From Candidatus Dadabacteria bacterium (GTDB taxonomy: Bacteria > Desulfobacterota_D > UBA1144 > Nemesobacterales > UBA2774): 48,479 nucleotides of DNA. This document shows positions 40,440 to 47,905 of the stretch, in pieces (the stretch's first letter is position 1; each line of letters begins with the position of its first letter). The position numbers were made by a program, and so were the translations under genes. The stretch is taken from contig JADLGH010000003.1 in the NCBI GenBank assembly GCA_020849425.1, forward strand, positions 1-48,479, in the 5' to 3' direction. A model generated the notes under the pieces. That model had not been told where the DNA came from. It worked only from the letters and a program-made list of their open reading frames with translations, and did no database searches.

Positions 40440-41288
40440 TTATTTATTCTCCAGGAGGAGTGCGGCGAGCCTTTCGAGCTCGTCCGTGGAATAGTAATCT
40501 ATCTCGATCCTGCCCCTGCCGTTATTATATACGATTCTCACCTTGGTGCTGAGGGCGCGCTTGAACTCGTCGGCGAGGCTCCGGATAAAGGGGTCTTCCT
40601 CCTGCGCTTCCCCTGACTTCGCCGCATTCTTCGCCGCCCCCGACATCTTCTTCACTAGGGCTTCCGTATTCCTGACGGAGAGCTTCTGCTTTCGTACCGC
40701 GTCGAGCGCCGCTTTCATGTCGGACGCCGACTCCAGCGATAGTAGCGCGCGGGCGTGTCCCGCTGATATCCCGCCCTCGACCAGGGCCTTCTGCGCCTCT
40801 TCGGGGAGCCTGAGGAGCCTCAGCTGGTTCGTGACGGTGGACCTGTCCTTGCCTATGCGCGCGGCTACGTCCTCGTGCGTAAGGCCGAAATCTTCTACGA
40901 GATGGCGGTAGCCCGTGGCCTCTTCTATGGGGTTTAAGTCCCGGCGCTGGAGGTTCTCTATAAGCGCGAGCTCGAGCGCCTCGCCGTCCGTCGCTTCCTT
41001 TATTATTATGGGGACCTTGTTGACGCCGGCCTTCTGTGCGGCGCGCCACCTCCGCTCGCCGGCGATGATCTCGTAACCCTGGCCCGAGCGCCTGACGATG
41101 AGAGGCTGTAGAACCCCCTTTTCCTTTATGGAAAGGGAGAGCTCCGAGATCGCGTCGTCGTCGAATTCCTTTCTCGGCTGGCGGAGGTTCGGACGAACGT
41201 CGTGTATGGATGCAAGTATGAAACCCGTCGGGGCGGTTTCCTTGGGGATGAGCGCGTCGAGCCCTCTACCCAGTGTGGCTTTCTTCAA
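40440..41288 (-). CDS. parB: Chromosome partitioning protein ParB
   Basis: Centromere-binding CTPase clamp of 282 residues. Marks: GRGLDALIP at the start, the CTP-binding GERRWRAAQKAG near 77 and the ENLQRRDLNPIEEATGY block near 110, followed by a helix-turn-helix (LTHEDVAARIGKDRSTVTNQLRLLRLP) and a C-terminal dimerisation segment. Its start overlaps parA by 23 bases. Confidence 0.94.
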   Translation of the reverse strand: MKKATLGRGLDALIPKETAPTGFILASIHDVRPNLRQPRKEFDDDAISELSLSIKEKGVLQPLIVRRSGQGYEIIAGERRWRAAQKAGVNKVPIIIKEATDGEALELALIENLQRRDLNPIEEATGYRHLVEDFGLTHEDVAARIGKDRSTVTNQLRLLRLPEEAQKALVEGGISAGHARALLSLESASDMKAALDAVRKQKLSVRNTEALVKKMSGAAKNAAKSGEAQEEDPFIRSLADEFKRALSTKVRIVYNNGRGRIEIDYYSTDELERLAALLLENK

Positions 41289-42072
41289 TATTTCCCCCTC
41301 CGTTTCGTGCTATTACTTCCCGTGCGAGCGATATGTAGCTCTCGGCCCCCGTGGATTTTATATCGTAAAGGATAATGGGTTTTCCGTGACTTGGGGATTC
41401 CGCGAGCCTTACGTTCCGGAAAATCACGGATTCGAAAACCTCTTCGTTGAAATACGCCCTGAGCTCGTCGGCGACGACGTGGCATATCCTGTTCCGTGAA
41501 TCGAACATCGTCAGGAGGTACCCCTCGACCTTGAGGCCGGGGTTAAGCCTCTGCCTTATGAGCGATATCGTCCTCTGGAGCTGGCCGAGCCCTTCCATCG
41601 CGTAGTATTCGCACTGTACGGGGATGAGGACCGAGTCGGCCGCCGTGAGCGCGTTCACCGTGAGTATGCTGAGCGACGGCGGGCAGTCTATCAGTATAAA
41701 GTCGTATTCGTGGGCGACCTTTTCGATCGCCTGCTTCAGCCTCCACTCGCGGTCTTCGAGGTGAAGGAGCTCGACTTCCGCCCCCGTGAGCTCGGGCGTC
41801 GCGGGGACGACGGAGAGGAACCCGCCCAGGGCCTCGGGCTCGATGTCTATCTTGATGTCGGCTATGTCGGCCTCGCCGATGAGGGCGTCGTATATGCTCC
41901 TCCGGACCTCTTCCTTGTCCACCCCTACCCCGCTCGTGGCGTTCGCCTGGGGGTCGAAATCTATGAACATGGTCTTCTTCTGGGCGGCCGCGAGGGACGC
42001 CGCGAGGTTTATGGCCGTAGTCGTTTTACCGACGCCGCCCTTCTGATTTGCGATACATATGACCTTTGCCAT
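41266..42072 (-). CDS. parA: Chromosome partitioning ATPase ParA/Soj
   Basis: Deviant Walker-A ATPase of 268 residues. Marks: IANQKGGVGKTTTAINLA at 7-24, FIDFDPQANATSG near 37 and YDFILIDCPPSLSILTVNAL near 118. With ParB it segregates the origin region. Two DnaA-box-like sites lie in the 305 bp upstream. No full parS palindrome was seen in the window. Confidence 0.95.
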   Translation of the reverse strand: MAKVICIANQKGGVGKTTTAINLAASLAAAQKKTMFIDFDPQANATSGVGVDKEEVRRSIYDALIGEADIADIKIDIEPEALGGFLSVVPATPELTGAEVELLHLEDREWRLKQAIEKVAHEYDFILIDCPPSLSILTVNALTAADSVLIPVQCEYYAMEGLGQLQRTISLIRQRLNPGLKVEGYLLTMFDSRNRICHVVADELRAYFNEEVFESVIFRNVRLAESPSHGKPIILYDIKSTGAESYISLAREVIARNGGGNIEESHTG

Positions 42073-42377
42073 ATTCCGCCCGAATGCACCTGAATCTACC
42101 CGGCTGCGGGTTTTCCAGCTCCGATGTATTGGCTGTGGATAGCAATGCGATGTATAACCCCGAACCTGTGGATATTACCATATTATCTTTTAACACCCCT
42201 CGCCGCAAGACTCGCGGGAAACGAAAAAGGCGGCTTTTCGGGATCGCCGGACTTTTTCGGAAGTTTCGGCCGGGGGTTGAATTCGGGATTCAGAATATGT
42301 AAGATAGCTTTTCTCTGGACTTACCTGGTGGTTGCCCATTTGGGTCTTGTCTACCAAATATTCTCGAGGAGAGGTGC
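42073..42377. other. 305-bp divergent region upstream of parA, with DnaA-box-like sites
   Basis: No protein gene. TGTGGATAG (42134-42142) and TGTGGATAT (42167-42175) each match the DnaA-box complement TGTGGATAA at eight of nine bases, same orientation, 33 bp apart. An AT-rich run follows (42171-42197). A possible origin-related region or a DnaA-regulated promoter. Confidence 0.45.
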
Positions 42378-43208
42378 ATGGATAAGGATCATCTTACCAT
42401 TATGCTGATTGCTCCGGGAAGTAAGGGCCCTAAGGCGCTTAATTTAAAAATTTCCCACCTTAAATTCATCTTTTTCGTATTCGCCGTTTTTACAGTCGCT
42501 TCAATCCTGTCTTTCGCTTCCACTTACACCTATTACAAAGATTCGGAATCAAAAACCAAGTCGGTCAAAAACCTGTCGTCCACCATAGACAGGCTGAGCG
42601 AGAACCTGACGGAGAACATGGCGACCGAGGCCGACCTCAGGGGCAGGATGCAGGACATAGAGGCAAAGCTCCTCGAAATGCAGGACATGCTCGACAAGAA
42701 AGGCATCAAGAGAGACCTGGCCGTCGGGGGCGAATTCATACCCACCGACAGGCTCAGCCTATCCTACGTCGATTACGTGAAGAGCGACGTCGATGTGCTG
42801 TTCGATACGATGAAAAATCTCCCGCTCGGTATCCCGCTCGAAGGCAAGATAAACTCCGCCTTCGGCTACAGGAAAGACCCGTTTCGTTCGAGGGTCGGTT
42901 TTCATTCGGGTATAGATATAGACGCGAACCAGGGGGACCCGATAGTCGCCACGGCGGACGGCGTCGTAAAGAAGGCCGGATGGCAGAGCAGCTACGGCAA
43001 GGTCGTGGTGCTCGTCCACAAGGACGGCTTCGAGACGCTTTACGGGCACCTTTCGAAAATTACGGTCGAGGAAGGCGACGAGGTGAAAGTAGGCGACGTC
43101 ATAGGCAAGGCGGGGAGCACCGGAAGATCCACGGGAACCCATCTTCACTACGAAGTGATGAAAGACGGGAAGAGAGTCAACCCGACCACATTCCTTTCAC
43201 TTAAATAA
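42378..43208 (+). CDS. M23-family peptidoglycan endopeptidase
   Basis: The 276-residue protein has one N-terminal membrane helix (about 32-52), a coiled-coil region (SSTIDRLSENLTENMATEADL) and a lysostaphin-type LytM domain. Zinc ligands are in FHSGIDIDANQGDP (first His and Asp) and THLHYEVMKDGK (HxH). All catalytic residues appear present. It cuts peptide cross-links in the periplasm, or activates amidases. GAGGAGAGG precedes the ATG. A candidate structured RNA follows directly. Confidence 0.92.
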   Translation: MDKDHLTIMLIAPGSKGPKALNLKISHLKFIFFVFAVFTVASILSFASTYTYYKDSESKTKSVKNLSSTIDRLSENLTENMATEADLRGRMQDIEAKLLEMQDMLDKKGIKRDLAVGGEFIPTDRLSLSYVDYVKSDVDVLFDTMKNLPLGIPLEGKINSAFGYRKDPFRSRVGFHSGIDIDANQGDPIVATADGVVKKAGWQSSYGKVVVLVHKDGFETLYGHLSKITVEEGDEVKVGDVIGKAGSTGRSTGTHLHYEVMKDGKRVNPTTFLSLK

Positions 43209-43213
43209 ATTAA

Positions 43214-43423
43214 GTCCAACACCCCGCCGGCTAGGCTAGGCAACGCCTTACCGTCCGGGGCCGAAGTTAATCAGATACATCCGTAAACCAGGGGACTATC
43301 CCCCTTTCTGCAGGGGTGAGTTCTGCCACGTGAGTGAGAGAAGAGGCCCGCCCCGTGTGACGCTCCATGACGCACATACTTCACGGAAGCAGCCAAGCAG
43401 CTATCCAAATTGGACAGGTTTTT
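43214..43423 (+). ncRNA. Candidate structured RNA, about 210 nt
   Basis: The gene-free stretch between the convergent M23 and PCu(A)C genes folds by eye into nested helices in register: 43214-43219 with 43410-43415, 43230-43237 with 43391-43398 (one A-A mismatch), 43247-43254 with 43383-43389 (one bulge), and 43256-43261 with 43350-43355. A side hairpin lies near 43356-43375. The apex has competing pairings (GGGGA/TCCCC versus CCCC/GGGG). The end is followed by GTTTTT. Size and rod shape recall 6S RNA, but no conserved sequence proves it. Confidence 0.35.
43401..43423 (+). terminator. Terminator after the M23 gene / structured RNA
   Basis: CTATCC-AAATT-GGACAG stem (one mismatch) followed by GTTTTT. 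Confidence 0.55.
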
Positions 43424-43482
43424 AGAGGAGGTTGTTTGGAGGGCCGAAGCCTGACTGTTCCCCGGCCCCGAATATTAATGCT

Positions 43483-43947
43483 TCAGTGGTGGTGGCTGTG
43501 ATCCTGGTGCGGCTGTTTATCCATTCCCTTGACAGGGGCGCTGACGGTTACTTTCCCGGCGTTTTCGAAGTCGAGGACCAGCTCTACGCTCTCCCCGTCC
43601 TTAAGCGGCTCCTTAAGCCCTATGAGCATGACGTGATAGCTTCCGGGCTTGAGCTCGGCCGTGCCGCCGGCGGGAACCGTAACCCCGTCCGCCTTTTCCA
43701 TCTTGGCAACGCCCTTGTCGTCGACGGAGCTGTGGTGGATTTCCGCCGTTTCCGCCGCGGTGGACGAGATGCTCACGAGCTTATCGTCTTCGCTGCCGTT
43801 GTTGGCGATCTTCATGTATGCGGCCGTTATCGTGGACGCCGGGGGGACCTGCCTTACCCATGCGTCCGTAACGGTTATAGTATCCTCAGCGCGCGAATAG
43901 CCAAAAGCGAAAAGCGTAATCGCAACCGCCATAAGCAAACTCTTCAT
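43483..43947 (-). CDS. Periplasmic copper chaperone PCu(A)C
   Basis: The 154-residue exported protein has a Sec signal ending at YSRAE and a cupredoxin-like DUF461 domain. Copper ligands follow the family pattern: Met in AAYMKIAN, the His pair EIHHSS, Met in GVAKMEKADG and HVMLIGLK near the end. A His-rich tail HQDHSHHH adds metal binding. It delivers Cu(I) to the CuA site of cytochrome oxidase together with SCO1, which is the next gene upstream. Confidence 0.93.
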   Translation of the reverse strand: MKSLLMAVAITLFAFGYSRAEDTITVTDAWVRQVPPASTITAAYMKIANNGSEDDKLVSISSTAAETAEIHHSSVDDKGVAKMEKADGVTVPAGGTAELKPGSYHVMLIGLKEPLKDGESVELVLDFENAGKVTVSAPVKGMDKQPHQDHSHHH

Positions 43948-43996
43948 CTTGTTCTCCTCACCACGATTTTTTTAGCCTTCTCCATGTAATTTCACG

Positions 43997-44608
43997 TCAG
44001 AGTATTTTTTCCAAATCCCCCGCTATGGATTTAGGATCCATCTTGTCCTGCGGGTATCTCAATACTACTTTCCCGCTTTTATCCAGAAGGTACACGGCGG
44101 AAGTGTGCCCCATGAGATATCCGGCTTCCGAGTCGGACTCCTCCCTCATGTAAAAGGCCCGGAAGGAGTTGGCTACCTCCTTTATTTCATCCGGAGTGCC
44201 GGTGAGTCCGGTGAAGCTTTCGTTGAAATAGGGGACGTAATTCCTGAGCGTCTCGGGATCGTCCCTCTCGGGGTCTATCGTGACGAAGAGGACCTTGAAT
44301 TTATCCTTGTCCGCTTCGCCGACTTCTTTAGATACGCCGTTCAGGACTGAAAGCGTGATGGGGCAGATGTCGGGGCAGTGCGTGTAGCCGAAGAAAAGAA
44401 AAACAGGCTTGCCGCGGAAGTCGCTCAGGCTGACCTTCCCGCCGTTCTGGTCCGTGAGGGTGAAGTCCGGTATATCCATTTCGAGCGAGTTCCCGTAATA
44501 ATCGTCCTTGGTCTTATGGTCCCAGAGCTTATAGAGGATCACCCCCCACCCGGCTGCAACCAGGAAGAGCACCGCGAACGAAGCGATTATTATATTTTTG
44601 CGTTTCAT
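43997..44608 (-). CDS. SCO1/SenC copper-chaperone/thiol-redox protein
   Basis: The 203-residue membrane-anchored thioredoxin-fold protein (one N-terminal helix) has the CPDIC copper/redox motif in FGYTHCPDICPIT near 80 and the conserved His in YLMGHTSAVYLLD near 168. Needed to assemble the CuA centre of cytochrome oxidase. It precedes PCu(A)C by about 50 bp on the same strand, a classical pair. Confidence 0.95.
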   Translation of the reverse strand: MKRKNIIIASFAVLFLVAAGWGVILYKLWDHKTKDDYYGNSLEMDIPDFTLTDQNGGKVSLSDFRGKPVFLFFGYTHCPDICPITLSVLNGVSKEVGEADKDKFKVLFVTIDPERDDPETLRNYVPYFNESFTGLTGTPDEIKEVANSFRAFYMREESDSEAGYLMGHTSAVYLLDKSGKVVLRYPQDKMDPKSIAGDLEKIL

Positions 44609-44740
44609 AATGTTATTTCCGGTGGAACGGCAAAAATACCTCCAACAGGACTTATATATTACCCACTAATATTTTCAGCGTCTAAGAAAGAATTATGCGC
44701 CGGGGTGGACGCAAATCGTGAACCGGGGAGCCGCGCGCTC

Positions 44741-44833
44741 ATAAAACAAAAGGGAATGCCCCGATTGTCTCGCGGGCATTCCCTTTTTAAAGGAGGATGG
44801 AGGATGAATTGTTAAGTCTTGCGGTTAAGATTA
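44741..44833 (-). ncRNA. Candidate sRNA with double anti-Shine-Dalgarno motif
   Basis: A minus-strand promoter (44840-44868) predicts a start near 44833, and a perfect 13-bp intrinsic terminator ends the transcript near 44741, giving about 93 nt with no protein gene inside. The 5' half is A/C/T-rich and contains CATCCTCCATCCTCC, two CCUCC units complementary to Shine-Dalgarno sequences and predicted unpaired. Such motifs typify trans-acting sRNAs that block translation. Not similar to any sRNA I can name. Confidence 0.5.
44749..44788. terminator. Strong bidirectional intrinsic terminator
   Basis: AAAGGGAATGCCC (44749-44761) and GGGCATTCCCTTT (44774-44786), 13 bp perfect, 12-nt loop. TTTTT follows on the plus strand, TTTTGTTTTAT on the minus strand. 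Confidence 0.85.
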
Positions 44834-44839
44834 GTAATA

Positions 44840-44868
44840 AAAATAAAGTATTTTACTTAAGGTGTCAA
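44840..44868 (-). promoter_or_regulatory. Promoter of the sRNA candidate
   Basis: TTGACA (44868-44863), a 17-bp spacer, TATTTT (44845-44840) on the minus strand. There is no minus-strand protein gene downstream before the terminator. Confidence 0.6.
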
Positions 44869-45035
44869 GGGGTATTTTTTCGGCGTCTCAACAATACCGC
44901 AAGCCGCTGATATAACTATATAATATTTTTACGGAGCCGCGCTTCACACGCCGCTTTTCATTCCCTAGGGTGAGAAGGTATAAAAATTTGATTTCCGCCT
45001 GTATCGCTTCTTTCGGCCTGGAGCGTTCGCGAGAC

Positions 45036-45063
45036 TTGAAACTTGACGGGCGCGTGATATATT
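45036..45063 (+). promoter_or_regulatory. Promoter of the tRNA gene
   Basis: TTGAAA (45036-45041), a 16-bp spacer and TATATT (45058-45063), about 70 bp before the tRNA. Confidence 0.45.
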
Positions 45064-45132
45064 TGAAGACTTCTGACGGGCGGGCCGGCAACCTTTCCCG
45101 TGTAAACTAGGGCATTTCAACCGCAAAAATCA

Positions 45133-45207
45133 GGCGACGTAGCTCAGAGGCAGAGCAGGGCTCTCATAAGGCCCGTGTCGGTGGTTCGATTCCACCCGTC
45201 GCCACCA
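45133..45207 (+). tRNA. tRNA with CAT anticodon (probably elongator Met)
   Basis: 75 nt including encoded CCA. Acceptor stem GGCGACG/CGTCGCC is perfect, D-arm GCTC/GAGC has a 7-nt loop, anticodon stem GGGCT/GGCCC carries the loop CTCATAA (anticodon CAT), and the T-arm GGTGG-TTCGATT-CCACC is normal. Acceptor and D-arm resemble elongator methionine tRNAs; an isoleucine tRNA reading AUA through lysidine cannot be excluded from sequence alone. Confidence 0.93.
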
Positions 45208-45304
45208 CCCCCGCCCGTTTTCTCCCCACAGCCGGATAATTTCAGGTTCTTCACACGGAATAAATAGTACCCCTGTATGCTTTCCTAAAAAAGACAGGTG
45301 ACGA

Positions 45305-47230
45305 ATGGAATCCGTGAACAAGTTGGGCGGCCCTCCGGGAACGGGCATCGGGTGCGCGGCCGGCGATGGACAATCGAAAGACGGGCTACTCAGGCTTATA
45401 CGCCTGCTCGGCGATATACGGGGAGAGATGCTCCGCTTCACGTCGGATTGCCGTGGCGCGGCGCTCGGGGACACCGACCCGGCATATGCGAAAAGCGCCG
45501 AGAACCTCCTTCACTACCTGGCCTTGAGACGCCACGACCTCCGGCAGCTCCAGTCTGAGCTCGCGGGGCTCGGCCTTTCCTCGCTCGGGCGTTCGGAGTC
45601 CCACGTAATGGCCACCGTCGAAGCGGTGCTCGAGACGCTCCGCCGGCTGGCCGGCTGCTCTCACGAAGTCCCCGAAGATACTGCTACGCTCGATTTCAAA
45701 TCGGCAAAACTGCTCCTCGAAGAGCATACCGAGAGGCTCCTCGGCCCCGCGCCCGAAAGGCGTAACGTTTATATAATGGTGACGATGTCGAGCGGCGCGG
45801 CGGAGGACTACGCACTTGTCCGCGGCCTCTTGGAGAGCGGCATGAACTGCATGCGCATTAACTGCGCCCACGACGTCCCGGAGGAATGGGCCGGCATGAT
45901 CGGCAACCTGGGGCGCGCCCGGGAAGAAACGGGAAAGACCTGCAAGATCATAATGGACCTCCCGGGCCCCAAGCTCCGGACAGGGCCTCTACGCCCCGGG
46001 CCGTGCGTTCTTAAATATCGCCCCGTGCGGGACGCGTACGGCAGGGTAACGAAACCCGCCAAGATATTGCTCAGGGCCGAGGGAGCGCCGGAGACGGAAG
46101 ACAGAGGCGCTTTCGCCGCCGTCCTGACAGTATCCGGCGAATGGCTTAAGAAGATCCACCTGGGCGGCACGGTCAGGTTCGTAGATGCCCGTGGCTCCAG
46201 GCGCTCGATGAGGATTACGGAGTGGACGGAAGAGGGGTTCCGGGCGGATGCCGTCAGGACGGCCTACATAACCCCCGAAACGCTCCTTCGCCTGAAAAAG
46301 AGAGACGGCCTCGGCGAGTGGAGGACAAACGCTGCGGGCATAGCCCCACAGGAAAATTTCATAACCCTCGGCGCGGGCGACACGCTCATACTTGCGGCAA
46401 GCTCCGGGCCCGGCTCCCCCGCGGAACGTGACGCCGACGGGAGGGTGACGTCACCTGCAGTAATCGGCTGCACGATCCCTGAAATACTAGGCTCCGTAAA
46501 CGCGGGCGATCCAGTCTGGTTCGACGACGGGAAGATAGGGGGCGTCGTAGAGGAGAAAACCGGCGGCGGGCTCAGGATTCGCATTACCCATACGAGCTCA
46601 CGGGCTGCAAAGCTCGGAAGCGGCAAGGGGATAAATCTTCCGGGGAGCAAGCTCGACCTGCCGGCGATTACGCCCGGGGACGTTTCGATCCTCGAATTCG
46701 CCTCGGAGCACGCCGACATAGTCGCCATGTCGTTCGCGAATACCGCCGAAGACGTGAAGTCACTCCTTGCCCACATAAAACGCCTGGGCAAAGGCGAGCC
46801 CGGGATCGTGCTCAAGATCGAGACGCACCGCGGTTTCGCGAACCTCCCGTCCATGCTTCTCGAAGCGATGAAGAGCCCGTCCTGCGGCGTGATGATCGCG
46901 CGCGGCGATCTCGCTGTCGAGACGGGATTCGAGCGCCTCGCCGAGGTTCAGGAGGAGATACTCTGGCTCTGCGAGGCGGCGCACGTGCCCGCGATATGGG
47001 CGACTCAGGTGCTCGAAAGCCTGGCCAGGCAGGGCTCGGCGACGAGGGCCGAGATAACCGACGCCGCCATGGGGCACAGGGCGGAGTGCGTCATGCTCAA
47101 CAAGGGCGCTCACATCCTGGACGCCCTGGAAACGCTAGACGACATATTGAAACGCATGCAGTCACACCAGGTGAAAAAGACGGCGATGCTCCGGGAATTG
47201 AGACTGGCATACAACTTCCCGCACGAGTGA
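45305..47230 (+). CDS. Pyruvate kinase-like protein with N-terminal extension
   Basis: The 641-residue protein has a helical N-terminal region of about 150 residues that is not in classical pyruvate kinase, then the PK barrel interrupted by a large B domain. Marks: TMSSGAAEDYALVRGLLESGMNCMRINCAHD (158-188), MDLPGPKLRTG, the catalytic lysine in IVLKIETHRGF near 520, MIARGDLAVE, ATQVLESLARQGSATRAEITDAAMG. The C-terminal regulatory domain is missing. RINCAH replaces the classical RLNFSHG. It belongs to a recognised long pyruvate kinase-like group; activity on phosphoenolpyruvate is not certain. Confidence 0.87.
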   Translation: MESVNKLGGPPGTGIGCAAGDGQSKDGLLRLIRLLGDIRGEMLRFTSDCRGAALGDTDPAYAKSAENLLHYLALRRHDLRQLQSELAGLGLSSLGRSESHVMATVEAVLETLRRLAGCSHEVPEDTATLDFKSAKLLLEEHTERLLGPAPERRNVYIMVTMSSGAAEDYALVRGLLESGMNCMRINCAHDVPEEWAGMIGNLGRAREETGKTCKIIMDLPGPKLRTGPLRPGPCVLKYRPVRDAYGRVTKPAKILLRAEGAPETEDRGAFAAVLTVSGEWLKKIHLGGTVRFVDARGSRRSMRITEWTEEGFRADAVRTAYITPETLLRLKKRDGLGEWRTNAAGIAPQENFITLGAGDTLILAASSGPGSPAERDADGRVTSPAVIGCTIPEILGSVNAGDPVWFDDGKIGGVVEEKTGGGLRIRITHTSSRAAKLGSGKGINLPGSKLDLPAITPGDVSILEFASEHADIVAMSFANTAEDVKSLLAHIKRLGKGEPGIVLKIETHRGFANLPSMLLEAMKSPSCGVMIARGDLAVETGFERLAEVQEEILWLCEAAHVPAIWATQVLESLARQGSATRAEITDAAMGHRAECVMLNKGAHILDALETLDDILKRMQSHQVKKTAMLRELRLAYNFPHE

Positions 47231-47336
47231 GTCGGGCAATAAGGCATTCATGGCCCCGGCGCGGGCTATTTAAGCACCGCGCATGATCTTCCAATCCACC
47301 CATACCTGTTTGCTCTACATACGATTTTAATAACCG

Positions 47337-47738
47337 CTACTCGACGAATACATTTAAAGTACAGTTAACGGAAAAACTCCCAAAATCTTCCGAAACGAGA
47401 TCGAACGAGAGAAAATCCGAATCCCGTGAACCATCCAGATTTATAATGCTTCCTGTGCCTCCTTCATCCGCCTGAAATTCGAGGCTGCGGCAGCCCGAGC
47501 GCTGGTACGTGAAGAACCCGATATCAAAAGGCTCGATGCCTGTACCATCCACGTACAATGCGAACTCAACCATCGTATCGCAGATCCACTCTGAATGTGC
47601 CGTATCGAAATCGGGCCCGTTTAGTACTCTATCGAGGTTAAAATCGCAGTTTTGACCCCCTCCCCCTCCGCCGCATCCGCCTGCACTCAGGAAACTTACG
47701 GCGACGACAAGCACGACGAGAGAAAATACTTTTTTCAT
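47337..47738 (-). CDS. Putative lipoprotein, unknown function
   Basis: About 133 residues from the ATG at 47738, which is preferred over the upstream open frame (to 47804) because GGGGAGGTGGTT precedes it and it begins with a clean signal MKKVFSLVVLVVAVSFLSAGGC. The lipobox cysteine is followed by a Gly run, then a small domain with four cysteines. Probably an anchored surface or periplasmic lipoprotein. No family recognised. Confidence 0.7.
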   Translation of the reverse strand: MKKVFSLVVLVVAVSFLSAGGCGGGGGGQNCDFNLDRVLNGPDFDTAHSEWICDTMVEFALYVDGTGIEPFDIGFFTYQRSGCRSLEFQADEGGTGSIINLDGSRDSDFLSFDLVSEDFGSFSVNCTLNVFVE

Positions 47739-47856
47739 AACCACCTCCCCTATTGGTAAAATAGCAATTTCTATCTTAACAGAAAACTTATTTAAAATGA
47801 ACATGTAATAACGACGGAACGCAGCACGCCCGGCTGCAAAACGGGGAAAGGAGATT

Positions 47857-47862
47857 TATAAT
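47857..47862 (+). promoter_or_regulatory. -10 element before the terminal lipoprotein gene
   Basis: TATAAT with a weak TGCAAA-type -35 about 16 bp upstream. The leader from about 47869 contains the CCTCC/GGAGG inverted pair described at 47870-47904. Confidence 0.45.
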
Positions 47863-47869
47863 TCCTTAT

Positions 47870-47904
47870 CCTCCGCCGGAAAGGCGGCAGGACAGGAGGC
47901 GGAG
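47870..47904 (+). promoter_or_regulatory. Leader hairpin that can hide the ribosome site
   Basis: CCTCC (47870-47874) pairs with GGAGG (47895-47899), the Shine-Dalgarno of the gene at 47906; shifted by one base, CTCCGCC (47871-47877) pairs with GGCGGAG (47898-47904). An alternative hairpin pairs CCGCC (47873-47877) with GGCGG (47883-47887) and would free the site. The mutually exclusive pairings suggest translational control. Confidence 0.4.
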
Positions 47905-47905
47905 C

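Larger units (their letters stand above)
44609..45132. other. 524-bp gene-free region with sRNA and tRNA promoter
   Basis: No convincing protein gene. It contains the SCO1 leader, the bidirectional terminator (44749-44788), the minus-strand sRNA candidate and its promoter, an AT-rich run near 44910-44935, and the tRNA promoter at 45036-45063. A tiny open frame MNC follows GGAGG at 44801-44817 and is not credible as a gene. Confidence 0.6.

Noticed and set aside
40440-43208. parS site near parAB
   Set aside because: No TGTTTCACGTGAAACA-like palindrome was found around parAB; the nearest CACGTG (near 43327) lacks the flanks.
43356-43400. 4.5S/SRP RNA resemblance (GGAAGCAGCCAAGCAG)
   Set aside because: The GGAA and AGCAGCC words occur, but the opposite strand lacks the CAGG side of the symmetric loop and the expected helix-8 hairpin cannot form.
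44801-44817. Tiny plus-strand frame MNC after GGAGGATGGAGG
   Set aside because: Three codons, no plus-strand promoter; the GGAGG repeats are better explained as the complement of the anti-SD region of the sRNA candidate.
45130-45474. Minus-strand open frame of 114 residues with VESNHRHGPYESPALPLSYVA
   Set aside because: This is the well-known spurious translation of the complement of a tRNA gene; it covers the tRNA at 45133-45207 and the start of the pyruvate kinase-like gene.
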